Origin: Sphingomonas sp. 67-36
GTDB lineage: Bacteria > Pseudomonadota > Alphaproteobacteria > Sphingomonadales > Sphingomonadaceae
Reading direction: 5' to 3'
Length of the DNA: 64,000 nucleotides
NCBI GenBank assembly: GCA_001897375.1
Contig: MKSU01000005.1
Span: 62,001 to 126,000, forward strand
Positions 35,497 to 44,893 of this stretch are shown here, one piece after another; within the stretch, counting starts at the first letter, position 1, and each line of letters starts with the position of its first letter. Below the pieces are notes generated by a model. That model saw only the letters and a program-made list of their open reading frames with translations, was not told the DNA's origin and did no database searches. The translations under genes were made by a program, and so were the position numbers.

Positions 35497-37857
35497 TCAG
35501 AAGCGGAAGCCGACCGTTCCGCTCCAGGTGCGCGGATCGCCATAATAAGCGGTCTGGATGTTGCCGACGCTGGAGAATTCCTGCGCGTCGGTGAGGTAGA
35601 TCGACTTGGTCAGGTTCTTCACCTGCCCGCGCAGATACCATTTGCCGCCCGGCGCATCATATTGGACGAAGGCGTTGACCAGCCAATAGCCCGGCTCCAT
35701 CAGCCCCTGCCGGTTGTCGACCGACAGCCACTGCTTGTCCACGAACCGCGCATCGCCGCCGAGGGTGAGCGAGCCGGCATTGCCGAGCGGAATGGCGTAA
35801 TCGCTCGCCACCGAGAAGTTGATCGGCGGCGCGAACGCGGGCTTGCAGGTGATCTGCTGGCCGGTGGGGTTGCAGGAGTAGGCCGGTGCGCGACGGCCGT
35901 CGTTGAATTCCAGATATTTGGAATTGAGATAGCCGAAGCTGCTGCGGATCGACCATTCGCGGGTCGGTCGCACCGCGATCTCCGCCTCGACGCCCCACAT
36001 GCGCAGCTTGCCGGCGTTGATCACCGGGAAGGAACCCGCCGCAATGCCGGTCGCGCCGCCGCCAACACGTGCCTGGAAATCGCGATAGTCGGAATAGAAG
36101 ACATCGCCCGACAGCGAGACGCGGCCGTTGAGGAAGCTGCCCTTCGCGCCGCCCTCATAGGTCCACACCGTTTCCGGCTTGAAATAGGGGACATAGACGC
36201 GCTGGCCGTTGATCTCCTGCGTCACGTCCGCGTCGCTGTTGGCGCGGCCGTTGAACCCGCCCGACTTGAAGCCGCGCGAGGCCGTCGCATAGATCAGCGT
36301 GTCCGGCGTCGGCTTGTACGAGAGCGTTGCCATCGGCGTCCATGCGTCGAAATCGACGTGATCGATGGCATTGTAGGGCGCGGGCAGGCTGTTCGGGAAT
36401 TCATAGGTCGCGCCGAACTGCGCCCCGGCCAGATAGGCGGTGGTGGTGCGGAAATAGCGCTTGCGCTCCTTGGTGTAGCGCAGGCCCGCCGTCAGCGAGA
36501 GCTTCTCGGTGAAGTCGTAGGTGAACTGGCCGAACGCGGCATAGCTCTTGGTGTTCTGCCGGTCGTCGATATTGCGTTGGAAGGTCAGCGGATAGTTCAC
36601 CCCGGCGATTTGCACCTGCAGGTAATTGTCGTCGTAGGATTCCTGATGCGAGCGCACGCTCTCGTCGAGGTAATAGAGGCCGAACACGCCCTTCAGCTTG
36701 TCGCTGTTGTACTTGAGCTGCAGCTCCTGGCTGAACTGGTGCTGGCGCACGCCGACGAAGGCGTCGGCGAGCTGGAGCTGGGTCGCGTCGAAATCGATGT
36801 AATAATCGGGGCTGAGCTTGCGATAGGCGGTGATCGAGGTGAGCGAAAAGGCATCGTTCAGCTCGATGTTCGCGGTGAACGACGCACCCCAATGCTCCAT
36901 CTTCTGGCCCTGGCCGGGCTTCAGGCTGGTCGATGCCTTGTAGTTGTACGGGCCATAGGGATAGGCCGGCGACACCACCGGCACGGCGGCGACGCCGGTG
37001 AAGGTCGAGTTGTACACCACGTTGGTGAGCGGCGCGGTGGCATAGCCCAGCGTCGGCGCGGTATCCTGATGCGTATAGTCGCCCTCGAAGATCAGTTCGA
37101 CCCGGTCGCTCGGCGTTGCGCGCAGGATGGCGCGGCCGGCTTGCGTGTTGCGGTCGTTGTATTTGCGGTCGGTCAGCGGATCGGTGACGGTGCCGTCGCG
37201 CTTGTCATAAACCCCCGCGAGGCTCAGCGCGAGCTTGTCCTGCACCAGCGGCACGGAGACGTAGCCGTTCGCCAGTACCTGATTGTAGCTGCCGTAGGTG
37301 AACGAACCCATCGCGCGGATCTGATCGGTGTCCGGCTTGCGGCTGACGATGCTCACCGCGCCGCCGATCGTATTCTTGCCGTAGAGCGTGCCCTGCGGCC
37401 CGCGCAGCACCTCGACATGATCGACGTCGAACAGGTTGAACAGTGCGCCCTGGATACGGCTCATATACACGCCGTCGACATAGACGCCGACCGCCGGATC
37501 GAACGTCTGCAGCGCGTCGGGCTGGCCGACGCCGCGGATGAAGATGTTGGCGTTGGAGGTGGAGCCGCGCCCCTGCACCAGATTGACGTTGGGGATGGTG
37601 CCCTGCACGCCCGAAAGGTCGACCGTGCCCTGCTTGGCGAGTTGGTCCCCGGTGAGCGCGGTGACGGCGATCGGCACGTCGAGCAGGCGCTCGGCGCGCT
37701 TGCGCGCGGTGACGACGATATCCTGCGGATTGGCGGCGAGCGTCTCGTCGGCGGGAGCCTGCGGCGCTTCCTGCGCCAGCGCGGGCGCTCCGGCCACAAG
37801 CGCGAGCGCGGCGACGCCGCTGCGGAGCGCGGCATGGGAACGGACGAACGTGAACAA
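35497..37857 (-). CDS. TonB-dependent outer-membrane receptor
   Basis: Outer-membrane gated barrel of 786 residues. Signal peptide (about 1-28, ending APALAQE); a TonB box-like DIVVTARKRAERLLDVPIAV (about residues 46-65); plug domain with GVYVDGVYMSRIQGALFNLF and VEVLRGPQGTLYGKNTIGG; then a 22-strand type barrel ending in the aromatic VGFRF. All of this fits the catabolic-substrate receptors abundant in sphingomonads. The best start is TTG at 37857: GGGGAGG lies 8 bases before it, and the product begins with a good signal peptide. Divergent TetR gene and the MFS gene suggest a small uptake unit. Confidence 0.9.
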   Translation of the reverse strand: MFTFVRSHAALRSGVAALALVAGAPALAQEAPQAPADETLAANPQDIVVTARKRAERLLDVPIAVTALTGDQLAKQGTVDLSGVQGTIPNVNLVQGRGSTSNANIFIRGVGQPDALQTFDPAVGVYVDGVYMSRIQGALFNLFDVDHVEVLRGPQGTLYGKNTIGGAVSIVSRKPDTDQIRAMGSFTYGSYNQVLANGYVSVPLVQDKLALSLAGVYDKRDGTVTDPLTDRKYNDRNTQAGRAILRATPSDRVELIFEGDYTHQDTAPTLGYATAPLTNVVYNSTFTGVAAVPVVSPAYPYGPYNYKASTSLKPGQGQKMEHWGASFTANIELNDAFSLTSITAYRKLSPDYYIDFDATQLQLADAFVGVRQHQFSQELQLKYNSDKLKGVFGLYYLDESVRSHQESYDDNYLQVQIAGVNYPLTFQRNIDDRQNTKSYAAFGQFTYDFTEKLSLTAGLRYTKERKRYFRTTTAYLAGAQFGATYEFPNSLPAPYNAIDHVDFDAWTPMATLSYKPTPDTLIYATASRGFKSGGFNGRANSDADVTQEINGQRVYVPYFKPETVWTYEGGAKGSFLNGRVSLSGDVFYSDYRDFQARVGGGATGIAAGSFPVINAGKLRMWGVEAEIAVRPTREWSIRSSFGYLNSKYLEFNDGRRAPAYSCNPTGQQITCKPAFAPPINFSVASDYAIPLGNAGSLTLGGDARFVDKQWLSVDNRQGLMEPGYWLVNAFVQYDAPGGKWYLRGQVKNLTKSIYLTDAQEFSSVGNIQTAYYGDPRTWSGTVGFRF

Positions 37858-37930
37858 GGTGAAAACCTCCCCTTTGCTGCGCCGCGCCCGGTTGCGAGCT
37901 TGTGCGCTGGACGGAGACGCAATAATGAAA

Positions 37931-37948
37931 GTCGAACCAGGATTCAAC
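37931..37948. promoter_or_regulatory. Candidate TetR operator
   Basis: GTCGAA, six bases, TTCAAC form a near-perfect dyad (one mismatch) in the 108-base gap between the divergent TonB-receptor and TetR genes. It stands about 20 bases before the tetR start. Binding is inferred. Confidence 0.45.
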
Positions 37949-37965
37949 TTGGATATGGAGCGGGG

Positions 37966-38619
37966 ATGAGTGAAGGCGGAAAAGTGGGGCCGGAAAGCCA
38001 CACCGGGAGCGGCGCCGAAGCCTCGGCAGACGCCGGCAAGCGCCCGCGCACCGCGCGCGGGCAGCGGACGCAGCGCGCGATCCTCGATGCGGCGGCGGTG
38101 GAATTCGGCGAGCACGGCTTCCACGCCGCCTCGATCAGCGGGATCACGCGGCGTGCCGGGGTGGCGCTGGGCAGCTTCTATACCTGGTTCGATTCGAAGG
38201 ATGCGGTGTTCCGCGCGCTCGTGCGCGACATGTCCGATCAGGTGCGCGACCGCGTCGGCCCGGCGATCCGCGCCGCGCCGGACCAGATCGCGGCGGAGCG
38301 CGCCGGGCTGGAGACGTTCCTGGAGTTCGTGCGCGGCCACAAGGAGATCTACCGCATCATCGACGAAGCCGAGTTCGTCGATCCCGAAAGCTTCCGCCGC
38401 CACTATTCCAGCACGGCGGAGCGCATCCGCGAGCGGCTTCAGCAGGCGGCGGCGCGCGGCGAGCTGATCGACGAGGTGGGCGAGGTCCACGCCTGGGCGA
38501 TCATGGGGATGAACGTGTTCCTCGGCCTGCGCTTCGGCGTGTGGGCGGAGGATGCGCCGGTAGCGGAGATCGCGGATCAGGTGGCCGCGATGCTGGCGCG
38601 TGGGTTGCGGCGGGAATGA
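37966..38619 (+). CDS. TetR-family transcriptional regulator
   Basis: A 217-residue repressor-type protein. The DNA-binding helix-turn-helix is at about residues 30-78 (RTQRAILDAAAVEFGEHGFH, ISGITRRAGVALGSFYTWF), and a ligand-binding helical domain follows. A charged, Gly/Ala-rich lead of about 28 residues comes first. It diverges from the TonB receptor gene, which it most likely controls together with the MFS gene. Ligand unknown. GGAGCGGGG stands before the ATG. Confidence 0.9.
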   Translation: MSEGGKVGPESHTGSGAEASADAGKRPRTARGQRTQRAILDAAAVEFGEHGFHAASISGITRRAGVALGSFYTWFDSKDAVFRALVRDMSDQVRDRVGPAIRAAPDQIAAERAGLETFLEFVRGHKEIYRIIDEAEFVDPESFRRHYSSTAERIRERLQQAAARGELIDEVGEVHAWAIMGMNVFLGLRFGVWAEDAPVAEIADQVAAMLARGLRRE

Positions 38620-38661
38620 GGGAGCGGACTGTTCTGTAGCCGGGATGGGTGGAGAACAGAC

Positions 38662-39099
38662 TCACAAGCCGGCGTAAGCAATGTCGCCAGTTGTCCATAT
38701 TAGACGACCTACCTCATCTTGCTTCCAATATACTGTTCCAAATGCCGCCTGATAAGTCTCAACGCCGTTGGAGCGGTGCTGCGAGAACTCAGCCCAACTT
38801 ACGCTTTTGTCGACTGAGCAACCGTCGTGAATAGTAAACCCCTGTCGCAAAAGATTTGCTCGGAGTTTCAACGCTGGTGATCCGGGTGGGTAACTCTCCC
38901 GAAGTCGCGCGACGATTTCTGGTGAACGTGAGGCAGTCTCAGGTACTGATCCCTGTTCGTTGCCGCCTTCGCAGAGAAAATTGCTACCACCCGTTGTTGT
39001 GGCATCGCGGAGAAGTGGGGGTAATTTCTGTGAGGGCTGTCCGCACCCGCTAAGAAGAAGGCAAGCGGCAGCGGAAACAATGCGGGTCTCAAGCGGCAT
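38662..39099 (-). CDS. Putative lipoprotein in an AT-richer patch
   Basis: A 145-residue protein of no recognised family. The N-terminus MPLETRIVSAAACLLLSGCG has a lipobox LSGC with cysteine at residue 19, so a lipid-anchored periplasmic or outer-membrane protein is likely. The mature part holds two further cysteines (FLCEGG, HDGCSV) that could form a disulfide. The gene and its flanks (about 38630-39150) are visibly lower in GC and do not follow the strong third-position GC bias of the neighbours, a sign of recent acquisition. It could be a poorly expressed or decaying gene. Confidence 0.55.
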   Translation of the reverse strand: MPLETRIVSAAACLLLSGCGQPSQKLPPLLRDATTTGGSNFLCEGGNEQGSVPETASRSPEIVARLRESYPPGSPALKLRANLLRQGFTIHDGCSVDKSVSWAEFSQHRSNGVETYQAAFGTVYWKQDEVGRLIWTTGDIAYAGL

Positions 39100-39194
39100 G
39101 GTATTGTATTAGAACCTTCGCAAATGCCTGCAACTGGGGCGTTAGCCGTCGTCCCCTCGTCGTCACGATCAGCGAAAGCTGGAGCCGCGCGCCG

Positions 39195-39548
39195 TCAACC
39201 CCCATCCTCATCCAGCGCCCGTTGCAGCATCGCCCGCACCGCGCGTAGCGACGCGCCGTCGTGCGCCACCGCAGCCGGCACCGTCGCCGCGCGTTTCCCC
39301 TCGGTCGCCAGCAGTTTCTGCACGCCCTTCACGGTATAGCCGTCGCGGTTGAGCAGCCTGTTGATCCGCTCGACCAGCGCCACGTCCTCGGGGCGATAAT
39401 AACGCCGGTTGCCGGCGCGGGTCAGCGGGCGGAGCTGGGGGAAGCGTGTTTCCCAATAGCGCAGCACATGCTGCGGCAGGCCGGTGGCGGCCGCGACTTC
39501 ACCGATCGTCCGTAATGCGCCCGCTGCCTTGGCGTCCGGACCGCTCAA
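39195..39548 (-). CDS. MerR-family regulator
   Basis: A 117-residue regulator. A winged helix opens [22 protein letters not shown] and continues [22 protein letters not shown]; a short C-terminal helix follows, with no metal-binding cysteines. Proteins of this type follow ihfA in most alphaproteobacteria, and their target is not known. The start is a TTG at 39548 directly after the ihfA stop (TAG, two bases, TTG), with GGGG just before, so it is translated by coupling to ihfA. No ATG fits the family start. Confidence 0.85.
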   Translation of the reverse strand: MSGPDAKAAGALRTIGEVAAATGLPQHVLRYWETRFPQLRPLTRAGNRRYYRPEDVALVERINRLLNRDGYTVKGVQKLLATEGKRAATVPAAVAHDGASLRAVRAMLQRALDEDGG

Positions 39549-39550
39549 TT

Positions 39551-39850
39551 CTACCCCGCGGCGACGATGCGATCGCGCATCATCTGGCTGGCGCGGAAGG
39601 TGAGCACGCGGCGCGGCGCGATCGGCACTTCCACGCCGGTCTTGGGATTGCGCCCGATCCGCTCGCCCTTGTCGCGCAGGACGAAGGTGCCGAAGCCGGA
39701 AATCTTGACGTTCTCGCCCTTGGCGAGCGCGTCGCCCAACATGTCGAGCATCTGTTCCACCAGACGCGCGGAATCCGCGCGCGAGAGCCCGACCTGCCGG
39801 TGCAATGCCTCCGACAAATCCGCCCGCGTCAAGGTGCCCGCCTCGCTCAT
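39551..39850 (-). CDS. ihfA: Integration host factor alpha subunit
   Basis: A 99-residue DNA-bending protein that pairs with IHF beta. The HU/IHF fold is clear: [37 protein letters not shown] and the intercalating beta-arm [23 protein letters not shown] often assists sigma-54 promoters, such as the one before glnK. It is in the plsX-fabH-ihfA-MerR run but with a 95-base gap after fabH that may hold its own promoter. Confidence 0.94.
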   Translation of the reverse strand: MSEAGTLTRADLSEALHRQVGLSRADSARLVEQMLDMLGDALAKGENVKISGFGTFVLRDKGERIGRNPKTGVEVPIAPRRVLTFRASQMMRDRIVAAG

Positions 39851-39945
39851 TCCCGCCTCACTCCCCCCGGAATGGTGACTAGAATGTTAGGTTATCACTC
39901 CGGGGGTCAGGCAGAAAGGGTTTTGTTACGGGGCCTTGTCCCGTT

Positions 39946-40914
39946 TCAGAAACGGACGACGGAGGCGCCCCAGGTGAAGCCGCCGCCCATCGCCTCCAGC
40001 ACCACGATCTGCCCCTCGACGATGCGCCCGTCGCGCACCGCCGCATCGAGCGCGAGCGGCACCGAGGCGGCCGAGGTGTTGGCATGGTGATCGACCGTCA
40101 TCACCACCTTTTCCGCCGGCAGCCCGAGCTTGCGCGCGGTGGCGTCGAGGATGCGGGCATTGGCCTGGTGCGGCACGACCCAGTCGACCTCATCCGCCGT
40201 CAGCCCGGCGGCGGCGAGCGATTCGCCCATCACCGTCGCGAGGTTGACGACCGCGTGGCGGAACACCTCGCGCCCCTTCATGCGCACCTTGCCGACCGTG
40301 CCCGTCGTCGAAGGGCCGCCATCGACATAGAGCAATTCGTTGTGCCGCCCGTCGGCGTGGAGCCGGGTGGCGAGGATGCCGCGCCCGCCGGCTTCCGCGC
40401 TCTCCTGCGCCTCCAGCACGATCGCGCCGGCGCCGTCGCCGAACAACACGCAGGTGGTGCGGTCCTCCCAGTCGAGGATGCGGCTGAACGTCTCCGCGCC
40501 GATCACCAGCGCCTTGCGATGCGCGGAGGCGCGGATCATGCTGTCCGCCACCTGCACCGCGTAGAGGAAGCCGGAACAGACCGCCGCCACGTCGAACGCG
40601 GTGCAATCGTCGATGCCCAGCGCGGCCTGCACCTTGGTGGCGGTGGCGGGGAAGGTCTGATCGGGCGTGGCGGTGGCCAGCACGATCAGGTCGATATCCT
40701 GCGCGCGCACCCCGGCCGCCGCCAGCGCCGCCTTCGCCGCGTCGGTGGCGAGCGTCGCGGTGGTCTCGTCCGGCCCGGCGAGGTGGCGGAAGCGGATGCC
40801 GGTGCGCTCGACGATCCATTCGTCGGAGGTGTCGACCATCTCCGCCAGCTCGGCGTTCGAGACGCGCCGCGCCGGCAGCGCCGAGCCGGTTCCGGTGATG
40901 ACGCTCCGTATCAT
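39946..40914 (-). CDS. fabH: 3-oxoacyl-ACP synthase III
   Basis: Starts fatty-acid synthesis by condensing acetyl-CoA (or a branched starter) with malonyl-ACP. 322 residues, thiolase fold. The catalytic triad is visible: Cys in [13 protein letters not shown], His in [11 protein letters not shown] and Asn in [13 protein letters not shown]. The start overlaps the plsX stop by ATGA. Confidence 0.96.
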   Translation of the reverse strand: MIRSVITGTGSALPARRVSNAELAEMVDTSDEWIVERTGIRFRHLAGPDETTATLATDAAKAALAAAGVRAQDIDLIVLATATPDQTFPATATKVQAALGIDDCTAFDVAAVCSGFLYAVQVADSMIRASAHRKALVIGAETFSRILDWEDRTTCVLFGDGAGAIVLEAQESAEAGGRGILATRLHADGRHNELLYVDGGPSTTGTVGKVRMKGREVFRHAVVNLATVMGESLAAAGLTADEVDWVVPHQANARILDATARKLGLPAEKVVMTVDHHANTSAASVPLALDAAVRDGRIVEGQIVVLEAMGGGFTWGASVVRF

Positions 40915-41942
40915 GCCGCCTGCTTTTCGAAATTGCCGAGGTCTTCGGCGATGCGCCGCGCGAGATCGGCCTGCACCATCTTGGCGGCATTGCCGATCGC
41001 CGTCGCCACGCCCAGCTCGTTCGCGCCGCCGTGGCTTTTCAGCACCAGCCCGTTGAGGCCGAGGAAGACCGCGCCGTTGTGGTTATTGGGATCGAGATGA
41101 TCGCGCAGCAATTGCGTCGCCGGGCGCGAGATCAGGAAGCCGATCTTCGAGCGTACCGAGGAGGTGAAGGCGCGCTTGAGCAGGTCGGCGACGAATCGCG
41201 CCGTGCCCTCGGCCGTCTTGAGCGCGATATTGCCGGAGAAGCCGTCGCACACGATCACGTCGACATGGCCGCGCGCGATCTGGTCGCCCTCGATGAAGCC
41301 GGTGAAGCGCATCGGGAGGTGAGTCGCCTCGCGCAGGCCCTGCGCGGCGTCGCGAATCTCCTCGGTGCCCTTCTGGTCCTCGCTGCCGATGTTGAGCAAC
41401 GCGACGCGCGGGCTGGCGAGGTCCAGCGTGGTGCGGGCATAGGCCGCGCCCATCACCGCGAACTGCATGAGGTTGCGCGCATCGCACTCGGTGTTCGCGC
41501 CGAGATCGAGCATCACCACGTCATTGTCGCCGAGCGAAGGCAGCATCGCCGCCAGCGCGGGCCGGTCGATCCCCGGCATGGTGCGCAGCGCCAGCTTGGC
41601 CATGGCCATCAGCGCCCCGGTGTTGCCGGAGGACACGGCGGCGCCCGCGCGACCCTGCTTCACGCAGTCGATCGCGATGCCCATCGAGGTCGTCCTGGCC
41701 CGGCGCAGCGCCTTGCCGGCCGTCTCGCTCGATCCGACGACGTCGGGGGCGTGGACGATTTCGGCATTGTTGCTGAGGTTCGGATGCGTCTTCAGCCCGT
41801 CGCGAATCGCCAACTCGTCGCCGACGAGCAGGAACTTCATCCCCTCGAACTGGCGGCGCGCGCGCGCAACGCCCGCAAGCATGACCGCCAGCCCTTCGTC
41901 ACCGCCCATCGCATCGACGGCGATCCAGGAACTGTCGGACAT
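40911..41942 (-). CDS. plsX: Phosphate acyltransferase PlsX
   Basis: Peripheral membrane enzyme of 343 residues making acyl-phosphate from acyl-ACP for phospholipid synthesis. Family segments: [53 protein letters not shown] and the C-terminal [13 protein letters not shown]. It follows rpmF by 30 bases and is coupled to fabH. Confidence 0.95.
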   Translation of the reverse strand: MSDSSWIAVDAMGGDEGLAVMLAGVARARRQFEGMKFLLVGDELAIRDGLKTHPNLSNNAEIVHAPDVVGSSETAGKALRRARTTSMGIAIDCVKQGRAGAAVSSGNTGALMAMAKLALRTMPGIDRPALAAMLPSLGDNDVVMLDLGANTECDARNLMQFAVMGAAYARTTLDLASPRVALLNIGSEDQKGTEEIRDAAQGLREATHLPMRFTGFIEGDQIARGHVDVIVCDGFSGNIALKTAEGTARFVADLLKRAFTSSVRSKIGFLISRPATQLLRDHLDPNNHNGAVFLGLNGLVLKSHGGANELGVATAIGNAAKMVQADLARRIAEDLGNFEKQAA

Positions 41943-41972
41943 GAAGCAGCGACCCCCTGTTTGGCCGGGCTA

Positions 41973-42152
41973 TCAGCCCTCGACGGAAACGACTTCGCGT
42001 CCGTTGTAATGGCCGCAGGACGGGCAGAGGTTATGCGGGCGCTTCAGTTCGCCGCAGTTCGGGCATTCCTGGAACGCCTCCACCGAGAGCGCATCGTGCG
42101 CGCGGCGCATGCCACGGCGGGAGGGGGAAGTCTTTCGCTTGGGGACGGCCAT
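41973..42152 (-). CDS. rpmF: 50S ribosomal protein L32
   Basis: A 59-residue ribosomal protein: [20 protein letters not shown] at the N-terminus and a zinc ribbon [17 protein letters not shown] (two CxxC pairs, so the zinc-binding form is kept). It leads the rpmF-plsX-fabH-ihfA-MerR run. DUF177, which in many bacteria precedes rpmF, is found 11 kb away at 53296-53811. Confidence 0.96.
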   Translation of the reverse strand: MAVPKRKTSPSRRGMRRAHDALSVEAFQECPNCGELKRPHNLCPSCGHYNGREVVSVEG

Positions 42153-42351
42153 CGCGGCACCTTGATCCGTATTCAGTTCAAAAGGAGGCGATTCGCCCGG
42201 AACAACTCGAACGCAGCCGACAGACACGCCGGCCGCGCCGGGCGGCCGGGCGCATCGCGAAGTCACGCGCCTATACCGGAATATCGCCGCGTTGCAAGCG
42301 GCGCGGGCAAGTGGCAGTCTCGCGCGACTATAACGGCATGGGGAATATGGG

Positions 42352-42792
42352 ATGCTGCTTCCGGTAACGCTGGTGCTGGCCGCCGCCTGCGGGCTGATCA
42401 ACCTGTGGCTGGGGCTGCGGCTGGTGCGCGGACGGATGCAGGGCGTGGCGCTCGGCGACGGCGGCAGGCCGGAGATGCTGGCGGGGATGCGCGCGCACGC
42501 CAATTTCGCCGAATATGCGCCGTTCGTGCTGATCCTCACCGGGTTGATCGAACTGGCGCGAGGCCCCTCGCTGTGGCTGTGGATCCTGACGGTGGTGTTC
42601 GTCATCGCCCGCATCGCGCATCCGATCGGGATCATGCGCCCCGCGCCGAATGCGCTCCGCGCGGCGGGCGCGATGGGAACGTGGATCGTCACCGCGATCC
42701 TCGCCTGCTGGGCGCTGGTGATCGCCTATCAGGCGAACAGCGCCGCCGCACCCGCCGGCCCGGCGATCGAGATGGCGCCGCCGCAGGGCTGA
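42352..42792 (+). CDS. MAPEG-family membrane protein
   Basis: A 146-residue integral membrane protein of the MAPEG family (membrane-associated eicosanoid and glutathione metabolism), which includes glutathione transferases. Four hydrophobic segments are visible; the family pattern [22 protein letters not shown], with the conserved R-x-x-x-N and E, lies at about 47-68, and [11 protein letters not shown] follows. In bacteria the substrate is usually unknown. It converges with the acylphosphatase gene, 2 bases apart. Confidence 0.85.
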   Translation: MLLPVTLVLAAACGLINLWLGLRLVRGRMQGVALGDGGRPEMLAGMRAHANFAEYAPFVLILTGLIELARGPSLWLWILTVVFVIARIAHPIGIMRPAPNALRAAGAMGTWIVTAILACWALVIAYQANSAAAPAGPAIEMAPPQG

Positions 42793-42794
42793 GG

Positions 42795-43073
42795 TCAGAC
42801 GGTCGGCCGCTTCGCGAAGGTCTCGGGCAAATCGGCCGGCGCGTCGTCGCTCACCACGACATCGGCGACGTGGGCGGCCGGAGAGCCCTGGCGCGCCCGC
42901 GCGATCGCGGCGGCGACCGCTTCCTCGCTGCCCTCGACCACCGCCTCGACGGAGCGGTCGAGCCGGTTGCGCACCCATCCGCGCACGCCCAGCCGGCGCA
43001 TCTCGGCGACGAACCAGTCGCGATAGAACACCCCCTGCACCCGGCCGGTGATGACGAGGCGGCGGCGCATCAT
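42795..43073 (-). CDS. Acylphosphatase
   Basis: A 92-residue enzyme hydrolysing carboxyl-phosphate bonds. The signature VITGRVQGVFYRDWFVAEMRR holds the catalytic arginine, and GWVRNRLDRSVEAVVEG holds the catalytic asparagine in RN. The ATG pair at 43073/43070 overlaps the stop of the peptidyl-prolyl isomerase gene (ATGA), so the two are coupled. Confidence 0.92.
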   Translation of the reverse strand: MMRRRLVITGRVQGVFYRDWFVAEMRRLGVRGWVRNRLDRSVEAVVEGSEEAVAAAIARARQGSPAAHVADVVVSDDAPADLPETFAKRPTV

Positions 43074-43714
43074 CCGTCCTTGCGCCCCTCGATGATCCAC
43101 GGGCGCGGGCGGCCGGTCGGCTTCGCCACCCCGTCGAGCCGCACCGCGCGGCGGACATAGACCGGCTTCATCAGCATCGTGCCGCCCATCCCGCCGCCGG
43201 TCGGCTGCGCGAGGATGCGGCGCACCACGTCCTGCCCGCCGACGACGCGCCCGAAGGCGGCATAGCCGGGGTGGCCGGGGCTGGCGTCCATCGACGGCAT
43301 CGCGCCGACGGTGATGAACCAGTTGCCGTTGGCCGATCCCGGCTCCCCGCGCCGCGCCATCGAGATCGTCATGTCGAGATGGCGGATGCCGGTCTTGCTG
43401 GTCGGCTCGTGCGCGATCGTGTCGAGGAAGCGCCGCGCGTCGGTGCGGATGCCGGACTGGATGAAGCCGAACTTCGGCGCCAGCTTGCTGCGCGCGACGC
43501 GATAGAAGCTGATCCCGTCGAATCGCCCGTCATCGACGTAGCGCATGAAATTGTCGGTCGAGATCGGCGCGTGCTTCGCATTGAGCGCCAGCACGATATT
43601 GCCGAGTGCCGTCTCCAGCCGCACCCGCACGAAGCCGGGCGTCGCGCGATCGGCACGCTGCGCGGCGGCGGGGAGGGAAAGGAACAGGGCGGCGAGCAGG
43701 AACAGGGCGCGCAT
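43070..43714 (-). CDS. Periplasmic cyclophilin-type peptidyl-prolyl isomerase
   Basis: A 214-residue protein with a signal peptide (MRALFLLAALFLSLPAAAQ) and a cyclophilin domain (about 30-180): LETALGNIVLALNAKHAPIS, NFMRYVDDGRFDGISFYRV, ISMARRGEPGSANGNWFITVG and PGYAAFGRVVGGQDVVRRI. The expected core residues are mostly kept, although the FxMQG loop reads FGFIQSG. The C-terminal tail is basic. It probably folds periplasmic or outer-membrane proteins. Confidence 0.9.
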   Translation of the reverse strand: MRALFLLAALFLSLPAAAQRADRATPGFVRVRLETALGNIVLALNAKHAPISTDNFMRYVDDGRFDGISFYRVARSKLAPKFGFIQSGIRTDARRFLDTIAHEPTSKTGIRHLDMTISMARRGEPGSANGNWFITVGAMPSMDASPGHPGYAAFGRVVGGQDVVRRILAQPTGGGMGGTMLMKPVYVRRAVRLDGVAKPTGRPRPWIIEGRKDG

Positions 43715-43764
43715 GGCCTTCGCCTATCCAGCCGCGCGGTCTGCGACAAGCGGCCTCACGACGA

Positions 43765-44850
43765 TCAGGGGGCGGTGCGCGCCAGGAGATCGGCGAGATC
43801 CTGTTTCCAGAACTTCGCCCAGGTGTGCGTGCCATGGCCACGCGTGTCGGCGCTTTCCGCGATCAGGCGGAAACGGGTGCGGGGCATCCGCTTCACCGCC
43901 TGATTCGGGAAATCGAGGTTGCGCGGGTTGATGAAATCGTCGGCCGAATTGATCCACGTCATCGGCGCGGTGATCGTCTCGAGCTTCGGCCACGGATCAT
44001 AGTTGCGGGACGAATCGAGCTGATAGATCAGGTCGTTGGCGTCGATGCCCCGGATCGATCCCGCCACTTTCTCGCGCGCATAGGATACCGCCGCATCGCG
44101 GGTGGGATAGGCCGACTGGAGATAGAGTGGCGCGCCGCCGGCGATGAACAGCAGCGAGGCCGCGCCGCGCACGCCCTGCGCCGGCTCCGTGGTGTAATTG
44201 CCGCCGTTCCACGCCGGATCCTGCTCGATCGCGTCGATCGCGAGCTGTCTCCACATGCGGTTCACCCCCGCGATCTGCACCGGCTCGCACGCCATCGGCA
44301 TCAGCGCGCGGGCATAATCGGGATAGGTCTCCGCCCAGACGAAGCCGTGCATGCAGCCCATCGACGTGCCCATGATGAGGCGCATCCTGCGGATGCCGAA
44401 ATGCTCGGCGAGCAGCCGATGCTGCGCCGCCACCATGTCGTCATAGTCGTAATGCGGGAAGGCCATGCGCATCCCGTCGGATGGCCTGGAGGAGCCGCCG
44501 TGCCCGATATTGTCGGGCAGGATGATGAAATAGCGCGTGATGTCGAGCGGCTGGCCGGGGCCATACAGTTCGTCGGCGAATTGCGGCTGGAGGAATTGCT
44601 TGCCCGTGCCGCCGGTGCCGTGGAGCACCATCACCGCATTGTCGATCTCGCCCGCCGCATTGCGATGCGGGGCGCCGAGCGTGGTGTAGTGGAGCTTCAG
44701 CTCGGCCAGCTTCTCTCCCGAGCGGAAGGCGAAATCGCGGATGACGAAATCGCCTTCCTTCGTGGGCCACTGCCTGACGGCGGCGGGAGGCGGAGCGGAC
44801 GGAGGCGCGGATTGCGCCGGCGCGGCGGCGAGAAGCAGCGGAAGGATCAT
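43765..44850 (-). CDS. Alpha/beta-hydrolase of the homoserine acetyltransferase type
   Basis: A 361-residue alpha/beta-hydrolase with a signal peptide-like head (MILPLLLAAAPAQS). The nucleophile elbow IMGTSMGCMHGFVWAE carries the serine and resembles MetX-type enzymes; ILPDNIGHGGSSRPS and TWINSADDFINPRN (acid region) and GTHTWAKFW (histidine region) complete the triad. An export signal argues against a cytosolic methionine-pathway enzyme, so a secreted or periplasmic esterase or acyltransferase is more likely. The ATG at 44850 begins the signal peptide. Confidence 0.83.
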   Translation of the reverse strand: MILPLLLAAAPAQSAPPSAPPPAAVRQWPTKEGDFVIRDFAFRSGEKLAELKLHYTTLGAPHRNAAGEIDNAVMVLHGTGGTGKQFLQPQFADELYGPGQPLDITRYFIILPDNIGHGGSSRPSDGMRMAFPHYDYDDMVAAQHRLLAEHFGIRRMRLIMGTSMGCMHGFVWAETYPDYARALMPMACEPVQIAGVNRMWRQLAIDAIEQDPAWNGGNYTTEPAQGVRGAASLLFIAGGAPLYLQSAYPTRDAAVSYAREKVAGSIRGIDANDLIYQLDSSRNYDPWPKLETITAPMTWINSADDFINPRNLDFPNQAVKRMPRTRFRLIAESADTRGHGTHTWAKFWKQDLADLLARTAP

Positions 44851-44893
44851 GCGGGCAAGGGTAGCACGCGATTCCGCCGGCGCCAGCACCGCC

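Noticed and set aside
35461..38619. Plus-strand frame of 1052 codons
   Set aside because: Most is antisense to the TonB receptor; only its end, the TetR gene from 37966, is real.
38640..39150. Patch considered as prophage or IS remnant
   Set aside because: No integrase, transposase, terminal repeats or att-like direct repeats were seen, so only atypical composition is claimed.
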